NCBI GenBank assembly: GCA_036004445.1
Contig: DASYRL010000103.1
Coordinates: 5,285 to 69,284 of the forward strand
Length of the DNA: 64,000 bases
From: DASXUC01 sp036004445
GTDB lineage: Bacteria > Sysuimicrobiota > Sysuimicrobiia > Sysuimicrobiales > Kaftiobacteriaceae
Reading direction: 5' to 3'
The first letter of the stretch is position 1, and the number at the start of each line of letters is the position of its first letter. Under the pieces are notes generated by a model. The model did no database searches, had not been told where the DNA came from, and saw only the letters and a program-made list of their open reading frames with translations. Both the position numbers and the translations under genes were made by a program. Below are positions 56,457 to 63,910 of the stretch, piece after piece.

Positions 56457-57779
56457 ATGCCGCACCGGGCGCGAATCGCCGCCGTCGTTGTCGTCCTCGT
56501 CGCCGTCGGATCGTGGGCGGCCGTCCGCTACCTGCGCAGGGCTCCGCCCCGTACGGACGTGCTGTTCGCATCGGGCACCATCGAAGCCGAACAGGTCAGT
56601 ATCGCCAGCAAGGTCCCCGGACGGATCGAGCGGATCACCGCCGAGGAAGGCGATGCGGTGACCGCCGGCGCGGTGCTAGTGACCATCGAGGGGCGCGAGC
56701 TCCGGGCGCAGATCGATCAGGCGCAGGCCGCCATCGCCGCCGCGCAGGCGAGGGTGTCGCAGGCGCAGATTGCAGTGCGGCTGCAGCGCCGGCAGGTGCA
56801 GAGCGCGGTGGCGCAGGCCCAGGCGGCGGTCGACGCCGCGCGGGCACGCGTCAGGGCCGCCCAGCGGGCCGGCACGCAGACGTCCGACCAGTATGCGCAA
56901 TCGGTCCGGCAGGCCGAAGCCGCGCTGGCCGCGGCGCGGTCCGCCAGCCGCGCGGCGAAGGCCAATCTGGATCGGGCGACGCGAGACGTCGCCCGGATCG
57001 AAACGCTCTATAAGGAAGGTGCCATCAGCGCGCAGCAGCTGGACGCGGCCCGCTCGGTCCGGGACGCCGCCCGCGCCCAGTTTGACGCGTCGGTGGACGC
57101 CGTTGCGCAGGCGGACGCGGCGGTCCGGCTCGCCCGCGCGGCACGCCCGCAGATCGGCATCCGCGCCGAAGACGTTTCCGCCGCCCAGGCCGCGGTGCGG
57201 CAGGCGGAGGCGGGGCTGCAGGCCGCCCGCGCCGGAGAGGATGCCGTGGCGCAGCGGGAGACGGACGTCACCGTGGCGATGGCGGTGCTCGCTCAGGCCG
57301 AGGCCAATCTGCGCTTTCTGACCGAACAGCAAAAGGACCTCACGATGGCCTCCCCGATCAGTGGCGTCGTCGTCACCCGCCACGCCGCCCCCGGGGAGAT
57401 CGTCGGCGCCGGTGCGCCGATCCTGACGGTGGCGAATCTCGATCAGGTCTGGATCCGGCTGTTCATTCCGCTGCCTGATCTCGGCCGGGTCGCGCTCGGC
57501 CAGCAGGTGGACATCGCCTCCGACGCGTTTCCGGGGAAGACCTTCACCGGCGCGATTTCCGAGATCAGCCAGCAGTCCGAGTTTACCCCGCGGAACGTTC
57601 AGACCCAGGAGGAGCGCGTCAAGCTCGTCTTTGCGGTGAAGGTGACCGTGCGGAATGCCGGGCACCTGCTCAAGCCCGGGATGCCCGCCGATGCGACGAT
57701 CCATACAGGGAACAGGGAACAGGGAACGGCGAACGGCGAACGCGCGAGTCACGAGTCACGAGTCACGAGTCACGAATGA
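56457..57779 (+). CDS. Membrane fusion (HlyD/YbhG-like) efflux adaptor
   Basis: 440 residues. One N-terminal membrane helix (IAAVVVVLVAVGSWAAVRYL), then a biotinyl-lipoyl half (GTIEAEQVSIASKVPGRIERITAEEGDAV), a very long Ala/Gln-rich coiled-coil hairpin (about 80-285, heptad AQAAVxxAxA) and the closing lipoyl/beta-barrel half (SPISGVVVTRHAAPGEIVGAGAPILTVANLDQVWIRLFIPLPDLGRV). It bridges the ABC pump to TolC. The final 25 residues (GNREQGTANGERA, SHESRVTSHE) are wholly encoded by two repeat arrays. Confidence 0.92.
   Translation: MPHRARIAAVVVVLVAVGSWAAVRYLRRAPPRTDVLFASGTIEAEQVSIASKVPGRIERITAEEGDAVTAGAVLVTIEGRELRAQIDQAQAAIAAAQARVSQAQIAVRLQRRQVQSAVAQAQAAVDAARARVRAAQRAGTQTSDQYAQSVRQAEAALAAARSASRAAKANLDRATRDVARIETLYKEGAISAQQLDAARSVRDAARAQFDASVDAVAQADAAVRLARAARPQIGIRAEDVSAAQAAVRQAEAGLQAARAGEDAVAQRETDVTVAMAVLAQAEANLRFLTEQQKDLTMASPISGVVVTRHAAPGEIVGAGAPILTVANLDQVWIRLFIPLPDLGRVALGQQVDIASDAFPGKTFTGAISEISQQSEFTPRNVQTQEERVKLVFAVKVTVRNAGHLLKPGMPADATIHTGNREQGTANGERASHESRVTSHE
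57708..57774 (+). repeat. Composite heptamer array at the 3' end of the adaptor gene
   Basis: Five units of GGGAACA/GGGAACG/GCGAACG (57708-57742) are followed by four AGTCACG units (57747-57774). Two unit families lie side by side on the same strand without an inverted partner. The array is translated as the adaptor tail, and its end abuts the ATG of the first ABC gene. Confidence 0.8.
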
Positions 57780-58729
57780 TCCGGGCCGAGGAACTTACGC
57801 GCGCCTACGGAGACGTCACCGCCGTTGACGGGGTGTCGGTCGAGGTCCCCGCCGGCGAAATCTTCGGTCTGCTGGGGCCGGACGGGGCCGGCAAGACGAC
57901 GTTGTTCCGGATGCTCTGCGGGGTGCTGGAGCCCACGGCCGGCACGGCGCGCATCGCCGGTCTCGATGCACGCGCGCATCCTGATGAGGTCAAAGCGCAG
58001 ATCGGGTACATGCCGCAGGCGTTTGCGCTGTATCGAGACCTCACCGTCGAGGAGAACCTGCGTTTTGCGGCCGAGGTCTTCGCCGTGCCCCGCGACGCCG
58101 TTGCTCCGCGCCTGGAGCGCCTGCTCGCATTCAGCCAACTAACGCCGTTCCGGCGCCGCCTGGCGGAATATCTCTCCGGTGGGATGCGGCAGAAACTCGC
58201 CCTCGCTGCGACGCTGATCCATGAGCCTGACGTGCTGTTGTTGGACGAACCTACCACCGGCGTCGATCCGGTCTCGCGCCGGGAGTTCTGGCAGATCCTC
58301 GGCGCCCTGCACGAGATGGGCAAGACCATCGTGGTGGCGACGCCGTACATGGATGAGGCGGAGCGCTGCGGGCGGCTGGCGCTGATGCACCGCGGGCGCA
58401 TCCTCACCGTCGAGTCCCCGCGGGGCCTGAAGACCCGCATGGATGGGATACTGCTGGACGTGGTGGCTTCCCCGCGGCGGGCGGCGCTCGCCGCGCTCGA
58501 GCATCTTCCCGGGGTCCTGCATCGCAACCTGTTCGGCGACCGGCTGCATCTGGTCGTGAGAGACGGCGCGGCGGTCGACGCCGTTCGTCAGACGCTGGGC
58601 GGCGCGGGCGTGACGGTGGAGTCCATCACCGTCATCGAGCCGTCGCTGGAGGACGTCTTCGTCTCAATGCTTAGCCAAAGACCCTCTCCCCCCGGAGGGG
58701 GAGAGGGCGAGGGTGAGGGGGTCGAGTAG
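57776..58729 (+). CDS. ABC transporter ATP-binding protein 1 (YbhF-N like)
   Basis: 317 residues, ATGA overlap with the adaptor gene. Walker A is GPDGAGKTT (Asp in place of Asn, as in YbhF), signature YLSGGMRQKLALAATLIHEP, Walker B VLLLDEPTTGVDP, and H-loop replaced by VVATPYMDEAERC (Pro-Tyr instead of Thr-His). The missing H-loop His suggests a degenerate ATPase site. The C-terminal SPPGGGEGEGEGVE is encoded by a GGGGAG-rich hairpin repeat. Confidence 0.92.
   Translation: MIRAEELTRAYGDVTAVDGVSVEVPAGEIFGLLGPDGAGKTTLFRMLCGVLEPTAGTARIAGLDARAHPDEVKAQIGYMPQAFALYRDLTVEENLRFAAEVFAVPRDAVAPRLERLLAFSQLTPFRRRLAEYLSGGMRQKLALAATLIHEPDVLLLDEPTTGVDPVSRREFWQILGALHEMGKTIVVATPYMDEAERCGRLALMHRGRILTVESPRGLKTRMDGILLDVVASPRRAALAALEHLPGVLHRNLFGDRLHLVVRDGAAVDAVRQTLGGAGVTVESITVIEPSLEDVFVSMLSQRPSPPGGGEGEGEGVE
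58682..58722 (+). repeat. CCCTCTCCCCC / GGGGGAGAGGG hairpin repeat in the ABC-1 3' end
   Basis: An 11-bp perfect stem (58682-58692 with 58697-58707) has a CGGA loop and is followed by GCGAGGGTGAGGGG. This is a widespread type of dispersed repeat in GC-rich bacteria (general knowledge). It is translated as the ABC-1 tail. Confidence 0.75.
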
Positions 58730-59514
58730 TGACCGATCCTGCCGTCGTCGCCCGCGGCCTCACGAAACGCTTCGGCGAGTTCGTCGCCGTCGACCATGTT
58801 GATCTGACCATCGAGCGCGGGGACATCTTCGGGTTTCTGGGGCCCAATGGCGCCGGGAAGTCCACCACGATCCGGATGCTCTGCGGGCTGCTGCCGCCCA
58901 GCGAAGGCCAGATCCGCGTGCTGGACGTTGACGTCGTCAGAGCGCCCGAGCAGATCAAACCGCGCATCGGGTACATGGGCCAGCGATCGAGTCTCTACGG
59001 AGATCTCACCGCGGTCGAGCTCCTGAATTTCTACGCCCGGATCTATGGGCTCCCCGAGGCCGTGCGCCGCGCGCGTGTCGCGGGATGGATCCGCCGGGCG
59101 GGGCTGCAAGACGTCGAGCATCGGCTCGTCGCGACGCTCTCGGGCGGCTGGCGGCAGCGGCTGGCGCTGGGCTGCGCGGTGCTCCACGAGCCCCAGCTGC
59201 TGTTGCTGGACGAGCCGACGTCGGGCACCGATCCGGTCCAGCGCCGGGAGTTCTGGGACCTCATTTACCGCTTTGCCGAAGCCGGCACGACCGTGCTGGT
59301 GACGACCCATTACCTGGACGAGGCGGAGCACTGCACGACCCTGGCGTTCATCCACGGCGGGCGGATCCTCACCGCGGGCCCGCCTTCGAAGATCAAAGCC
59401 GCCTATACTACTGCGGGCCGCGCGCCCTCCCTCGAGGACGTCTTCATCTTGCTGGAACAGTCGGCGGGTCCTGCGAATCACGAGTCACGAGTCACGAGTC
59501 ACGAGCATGCGTAG
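58729..59514 (+). CDS. ABC transporter ATP-binding protein 2 (YbhF-C like)
   Basis: 261 residues, GTG start overlapping the preceding stop by one base. Walker A GPNGAGKST, signature TLSGGWRQRLALGCAVLHEP, Walker B LLLLDEPTSGTDP and H-loop VTTHYLDEAEHC are all canonical. With ABC-1 it forms the equivalent of the double ATPase YbhF, here split into two genes. One degenerate and one canonical site is common in asymmetric exporters. The final ANHESRVTSHEHA is repeat-encoded. Confidence 0.93.
   Translation: MTDPAVVARGLTKRFGEFVAVDHVDLTIERGDIFGFLGPNGAGKSTTIRMLCGLLPPSEGQIRVLDVDVVRAPEQIKPRIGYMGQRSSLYGDLTAVELLNFYARIYGLPEAVRRARVAGWIRRAGLQDVEHRLVATLSGGWRQRLALGCAVLHEPQLLLLDEPTSGTDPVQRREFWDLIYRFAEAGTTVLVTTHYLDEAEHCTTLAFIHGGRILTAGPPSKIKAAYTTAGRAPSLEDVFILLEQSAGPANHESRVTSHEHA
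59476..59503 (+). repeat. Heptamer array at the 3' end of the ABC-2 gene
   Basis: AATCACG, AGTCACG, AGTCACG, AGTCACG in 7-bp register, translated as HESRVTSHE. It ends three bases before the ATG of the permease gene. It is almost identical to the second half of the 57.7-kb array. Confidence 0.8.
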
Positions 59515-60634
59515 GCGCCTGACGGCGATCATCATCAAGGAGTTCCTCCAGCTGCTCCGCGACCCGCGCACCCTGGCGCTGGCGCTGCTCATGCCGGTCG
59601 TCCAGCTGCTGCTGTTTGGCTACGCCATCACCACGGACGTCGAGCGGCTGCCGACGGTGGTCTTCGATCAGTCGCAGAGCCAGGAAAGCCGGATTCTGCT
59701 GGACCAGTTCGTGAACTCACGGTACTTCGACGTCCGATTCACCGCGGCCAACCTGCAGCAGATCGAAGAGCAAATTGACCATGGATCGGCGCGCGTCGGC
59801 ATCATCATCCCCCCGACGTTCGCGCGGGACGTCCAGAGCGGGCGCACGGCGGAGATCCAGGTCATCGTCGACGCGTCCGATCCGTTGATCGCGCGCAGCG
59901 CCGTGAGCACCGCGGAAGCCATCGGGCAGGTGGCCTCGCTGCGCATCGTGGCCCAGCGCCTGACCCGCGCCGGGCTGCCGGCCGCCGGGCTGCCGCTGGA
60001 AGTCCGCACGCGGGCGTGGTACAACCCCGACCTGCGCAGCGTGAACTTCATGGTGCCGGGGCTGCTGGCCGTCGTCCTGCAGATGGTCACGATGATGCTC
60101 ACCGCGGTCGCCATCGTGCGCGAGCGGGAGCTCGGGACGCTGGAGCAGTTGGTCGCCACGCCGATCCGCAAGAGCGAGCTGATGCTGGGAAAAATTCTCC
60201 CGTACGTCGTCCTAGGATACATCGACATCTCGTTAGCCCTGGTGCTGGCCGCGTACTGGTTCCGCGTCCCGATTCACGGGAGCCTGCTGCTCCTGTATGC
60301 GCTGGCCCTGCTGTTCTACCTCGCCACGCTGGGGCAGGGGATCTTGATCTCGACGGTCTCGCGGACGCAGCGCCAGGCGATGCAGGCGTCGTTCTTTGCG
60401 TTCCTGCCGGCGATCCTTCTGTCCGGGTTCATGTTCCCGCGGGAGGGCATGCCGCCGCTGATCCAGGGGATCGGGTACGCGATTCCGCTGACGTATTTCC
60501 TCATCATCGTGCGCGGCATTATCCTCAAGGGGATCGGGTTTATCGAGCTCGCGAACCAGATCATTCCACTCACCCTGTTGGGCCTGTTCTTCTTCATCGT
60601 CAGCGTCGTGCGGTTCCAGAAACGGCTGGATTAG
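59507..60634 (+). CDS. ABC-2 type permease (YbhS/YbhR-like)
   Basis: 375 residues overlapping ABC-2 by 8 bases. An N-terminal helix (LALALLMPVVQLLLFGYAI), a large periplasmic domain (about 45-170; VVFDQSQSQESRILLDQFVNS) and five C-terminal helices (NFMVPGLLAVVLQMVTMMLTAVAIVRERELGTLEQLVATP is diagnostic) are seen. Escherichia has two such permeases (YbhS, YbhR); only one is here, so it may work as a homodimer. The operon appears complete otherwise. Confidence 0.92.
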   Translation: MRRRLTAIIIKEFLQLLRDPRTLALALLMPVVQLLLFGYAITTDVERLPTVVFDQSQSQESRILLDQFVNSRYFDVRFTAANLQQIEEQIDHGSARVGIIIPPTFARDVQSGRTAEIQVIVDASDPLIARSAVSTAEAIGQVASLRIVAQRLTRAGLPAAGLPLEVRTRAWYNPDLRSVNFMVPGLLAVVLQMVTMMLTAVAIVRERELGTLEQLVATPIRKSELMLGKILPYVVLGYIDISLALVLAAYWFRVPIHGSLLLLYALALLFYLATLGQGILISTVSRTQRQAMQASFFAFLPAILLSGFMFPREGMPPLIQGIGYAIPLTYFLIIVRGIILKGIGFIELANQIIPLTLLGLFFFIVSVVRFQKRLD

Positions 60635-60642
60635 CGTATTAG

Positions 60643-60703
60643 GTCATTGCGAGGAGCGTCCACCAGTCCGTCATTGCGAGGAGCGCAGCGACGAAGCAAT
60701 CTC
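60643..60703. repeat. Two copies of the TCATTGCGAGGAGC dispersed repeat
   Basis: GTCATTGCGAGGAGCG occurs at 60643-60658 and again at 60670-60685. The second copy continues CAGCGACGAAGCAATCTC and can fold through ATTGC/GCAAT. This sequence is a well-known type of intergenic repeat in several unrelated phyla (general knowledge). It lies between the ABC permease and HAD genes. Confidence 0.8.
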
Positions 60704-60708
60704 AGGAC

Positions 60709-61374
60709 TTGAGCAACATCCAGGCGGTTCTCTTTGATCTCGACGGCACCCTCGTCGATTCCTTTCACTCGCACTACCGGGTGTACACCCGGGTGTTCGC
60801 GGACCTGGACGTGACGTTCGACGAAGCCGCCTACGCGCAACACTACTCTCCCAACTGGTACCGGATGTATGAGCGGCTCCGGGTGCCGAAAGAACGCTGG
60901 GAGGACGCCGATCGCGCTTGGCTACACTACTATTCTGAAGAGGCGCCCGAGAAATGCGCAGGGGCGGACGCTGCGCTCGCCGCGGTCCGCTCCGCCGGCC
61001 GCGAAGTGGGCCTGGTGACGTCGGGAGACCGCTCGCGGGTCGACAATGACCTGCGCCGCCTCGGGTGGACCGGCGTGTTCACGGTCACGGTTTGCGGCGG
61101 CGAAGTGCCACAGCGCAAGCCCCACCCGGAGGCGCTGCTGTATGCGCTCGGGCAGTTGGCGATACCGCCGGCGCAGGCCGCGTACGTCGGCGATACCGTC
61201 GAAGACATCGAGATGGGACGTGCCGCCGGCACGCTGACCATCGCCGTGCACGGCGGTTTCTCGACGCCCGCCGTGCTGGCCGCGGCCCAACCCGACTTCA
61301 CGCTCACTTCACTCGCCGGACTTCCGGGGTTGCTTGACGGTGAACCCAGCTCACAGACCCGCTGGCGCTCATAG
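60709..61374 (+). CDS. HAD-superfamily hydrolase (phosphoglycolate phosphatase-like)
   Basis: 221 residues, TTG start. Motif I is LFDLDGTLVDSF, motif II VTSGDRS, motif III QRKPHPEAL and motif IV YVGDTVEDIEMGRAAG. The helical cap between motifs I and II (about 18-85) is the C1 type found in PGP, beta-phosphoglucomutase and PpaX. The substrate is unknown. It begins six bases after a dispersed repeat. Confidence 0.88.
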   Translation: MSNIQAVLFDLDGTLVDSFHSHYRVYTRVFADLDVTFDEAAYAQHYSPNWYRMYERLRVPKERWEDADRAWLHYYSEEAPEKCAGADAALAAVRSAGREVGLVTSGDRSRVDNDLRRLGWTGVFTVTVCGGEVPQRKPHPEALLYALGQLAIPPAQAAYVGDTVEDIEMGRAAGTLTIAVHGGFSTPAVLAAAQPDFTLTSLAGLPGLLDGEPSSQTRWRS

Positions 61375-61408
61375 GATCGGCCGGGACTGCGGAGAAACAC
61401 ACTGCGGC

Positions 61409-63007
61409 ATGCGAGTCCTCCTTCTGCTGCTTACGGTGGTCGCCGCCTTACTATCGAATGGTTGTGATCGGGAAAGCCGTCAAGTACCCAAAGAGATCAG
61501 TGCAATCCTCGGAAAGCCGGCCTATCAGAACGCAACCTGGGGATTGAGAGTTGTAGACATTGATTCGGGTGAAGTTATCTACGACCTGAACTCCGGCCAT
61601 CACTTTCTCATCGGTTCGGTCAGGAAGCTCCTTTCTGTCGGTCTCCTGCTCACTGCAATCGGTCCCCGTCACGAATTTGTCACGCCCGTTCACCGCCGAG
61701 GCCCCGTGGCAAACGGAGTCTTGAGCGGCAACCTCATTCTCGTTGCCAGCGGCGACCTGACGATGGGCGGCAGAGAGAATCCTGATGGCACCATCGCGAT
61801 CAGCGACCTCGACCACAATGAGGCGAACGCTCTCGGAAACGCGCAACTGACTACACCGAATCCGTTGGCCGGGTATGAAGCACTGGCGAAGCAGGTCGCG
61901 GCATCCGGAATCGTCGAGGTCAAGGGGGACGTCATCATCGATGACCGCTTGTTTGTGCCGTTCACGTTTCGCGGCGAATTCGACGTCAGCCCGATCTTCG
62001 TCAACGATGATGTCGTCGATGTTACCATCACTCCAACCGCGCCGGGCGCTCCAGCCGCTGTCCATTGGAGGCCCTTGTCCTCCGCCCTTGGAGTGAAGTC
62101 AGATCTCACGACGTCACCCGCAGGGACCGAGGAAAGGGTTGAGCTTGCTCCCGAATTGCCTGACTGCATTGGTTCTCCCGGCTGTACGGGGACCGTGTCA
62201 GGCCAGATCGCCGTCGATTTCGTTCCCCCTCTCACGAAGGCTCCTCCTCTCGTCCGGACCTTCCGGATCGTGGAACCAGCGAGATATGCGCGCACTGTCT
62301 TTATCGAGGCACTGCGGAACGCCGGAGTGAAGGTGAACGCGAATGCCGTAGGCGCGAACCCCGTCGAAAAGCTCCCTCCCCGAAATTCATACGGGCCGGC
62401 CACGAAAGTCGCCGAACTCGTCTCGGCTCCCTACTCCGACATCGCGAAACTCATTCTCAAAGTCAGCTACAATATCGGGGCTGACACGAGTCTTGTCCTC
62501 TTTGGACTCACCCGGGGCGTGAACGAAATTGGTCGGGCGATCGATGCCGAACGGGACACACTGACGACAGATTATGGAATCAACGGCGATGAATTTTCCT
62601 TCGTCGATGGCAGTGGGGGCGGGTTGACGGCGGCGACCAGCAGAACCGTGACGACATTTCTTGAGATCATGAGCAGAGAGCCTAGTTTCATGGAATACCG
62701 TGATGCGCTTCCTATCCTTGGCATTGATGGGTCGCTCGGTTCTGTCACGGACTTCATGCAGGATTCCTCTTTGACGGGGGCGCAGGGAAACGTTTTTGCC
62801 AAGACGGGGACCTTCATCGAGGGAACCGCGGCCGGGCCGGTCTTTCGGGCGAAAGCTCTCGCGGGCTACATCCAGGCAAGGAGCGGCAGGCGGCTTGCGT
62901 TCGCATTGATCGTGAACGAAATAGGCGCCGTAACCAGTCTGGACGAGGTTTTTCAGACATCTCAAGATCAGGGGACTATCGCGGCTATCCTCTGGCGAGA
63001 TCACTGA
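61409..63007 (+). CDS. D-alanyl-D-alanine carboxypeptidase/endopeptidase (PBP4, S13 family)
   Basis: 532 residues. A signal peptide (RVLLLLLTVVAALLS) is followed by Cys19 in LLSNGC, a weak lipobox. Active-site motifs: SVRK (S70-K73), SYN (353-355) and KTG (465-467), with the long insert between the first two that defines S13. It trims peptidoglycan peptides in the periplasm. GC content and codon choice are visibly lower (near 55%) than in neighbouring genes, suggesting acquisition by transfer. An upstream in-frame ATG at 61334 overlaps the HAD gene and would hide the signal peptide. Confidence 0.9.
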   Translation: MRVLLLLLTVVAALLSNGCDRESRQVPKEISAILGKPAYQNATWGLRVVDIDSGEVIYDLNSGHHFLIGSVRKLLSVGLLLTAIGPRHEFVTPVHRRGPVANGVLSGNLILVASGDLTMGGRENPDGTIAISDLDHNEANALGNAQLTTPNPLAGYEALAKQVAASGIVEVKGDVIIDDRLFVPFTFRGEFDVSPIFVNDDVVDVTITPTAPGAPAAVHWRPLSSALGVKSDLTTSPAGTEERVELAPELPDCIGSPGCTGTVSGQIAVDFVPPLTKAPPLVRTFRIVEPARYARTVFIEALRNAGVKVNANAVGANPVEKLPPRNSYGPATKVAELVSAPYSDIAKLILKVSYNIGADTSLVLFGLTRGVNEIGRAIDAERDTLTTDYGINGDEFSFVDGSGGGLTAATSRTVTTFLEIMSREPSFMEYRDALPILGIDGSLGSVTDFMQDSSLTGAQGNVFAKTGTFIEGTAAGPVFRAKALAGYIQARSGRRLAFALIVNEIGAVTSLDEVFQTSQDQGTIAAILWRDH

Positions 63008-63157
63008 CCGCAGAATTCCACACGCGGGCGTTACGCGCTGAATGTTCGCGATGTTGTTTGATCTCGGGATTCCCCCCTAGGCAATTTCCATCGTAGTGAC
63101 CGCCGCGTTCTCGCCGAGTGCCCGGCGATCTGCGTCGAATCCGCACTGACTCGACGG

Positions 63158-63163
63158 TAGAAT
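63158..63163 (+). promoter_or_regulatory. Possible -10 element upstream of the LPP20-like gene
   Basis: TAGAAT at 63158-63163 has only TCGAAT 17 bases upstream as a -35 candidate. It would give a leader of about 95 bases. Nothing else recognisable lies in the 255-base gap after the PBP4 gene, whose first half still has lower GC. Confidence 0.3.
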
Positions 63164-63262
63164 TCACCGTCTGTAACTTTTCGCCCGATGCTGCCTACCC
63201 GCCGCCGGAGCGGGCATGCCCTCCCTGCATCCGCACTCTATCTCGCGTCTCAAGGAGGGACA

Positions 63263-63715
63263 ATGGCAATGCGTACGATCGAAGGAGAGGTGCTCGCGGC
63301 TCTTTTGGTATTGTTGCTGCTGTTCGCCGCGGGTCCAGGCCACGTCTTGGCGCAGCCGAGCCCGGCGTCCGACGAGGCGGCCTATACCGGACTCATTGTG
63401 GTCGCTCGCGGCGCCCAACGGTCAATCTCGCCCAAGCTGCTCACACCGGCGGGAGTCGTCATCTACGGCAGCTGGAAGCCAGGAGAAGTGAATGTGGACT
63501 ATGCGATCAAAGTCGGCGTTGTCGGTTATCCTGCGTCCGTGGCCCAATCGCGGCGGGGCGGGGCGAACCCGCTGGTCGTGGAGGCCCTCGGCGTTACGGG
63601 TCCGGCGAGGACCCACGTCGTGGTGAGCGAACCCGACGCGGCGCGGATCCGGGCGGCGAACGTCAAAGGAAGGTTCCTGGAGCGGTTTCTGGTCGACATC
63701 GTCATCCAGCACTAG
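63263..63715 (+). CDS. Secreted LPP20-like domain protein
   Basis: 150 residues, ATG at 63263 with AAGGAGGG four bases upstream (the in-frame ATG at 63188 lacks this). A hydrophobic signal segment (VLAALLVLLLLFAAGPGHVLA) precedes TGLIVVARG, SPKLLTPAGVVIYGSW, VGVVGYPASVAQS, NPLVVEALGV, VVVSEPDAARI and FLVDIVIQ. This succession resembles the LPP20/FlgT-N type domain found in secreted proteins (TGLIVDARG... NPLVVKA... DVVVS). Role unknown. It probably has its own transcript. Confidence 0.72.
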   Translation: MAMRTIEGEVLAALLVLLLLFAAGPGHVLAQPSPASDEAAYTGLIVVARGAQRSISPKLLTPAGVVIYGSWKPGEVNVDYAIKVGVVGYPASVAQSRRGGANPLVVEALGVTGPARTHVVVSEPDAARIRAANVKGRFLERFLVDIVIQH

Positions 63716-63730
63716 ATTCGACGCCTCGGA

Positions 63731-63759
63731 TTGACCCACCGCTCCCAGCCGCGTATACT
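63731..63759 (+). promoter_or_regulatory. Promoter of the initiator tRNA gene
   Basis: TTGACC (63731-63736), 17 bases, TATACT (63754-63759). Transcription would begin near 63766, about six bases before the mature tRNA. Confidence 0.8.
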
Positions 63760-63771
63760 AAAGAATGTCGA

Positions 63772-63848
<77 letters not shown>

Positions 63849-63853
63849 TATTT

Positions 63854-63889
63854 CGAGGGCCCTCACCACCATGAGGGCCCTCGATTGTT
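63854..63889 (+). terminator. Terminator after the initiator tRNA
   Basis: A perfect 12-bp stem (CGAGGGCCCTCA, 63854-63865, with 63872-63883), loop CCACCA, then ATTGTTA. It is five bases after the tRNA CCA. Confidence 0.82.
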
Positions 63890-63910
63890 ACTCGAATGGA
63901 GGCCGTTACG

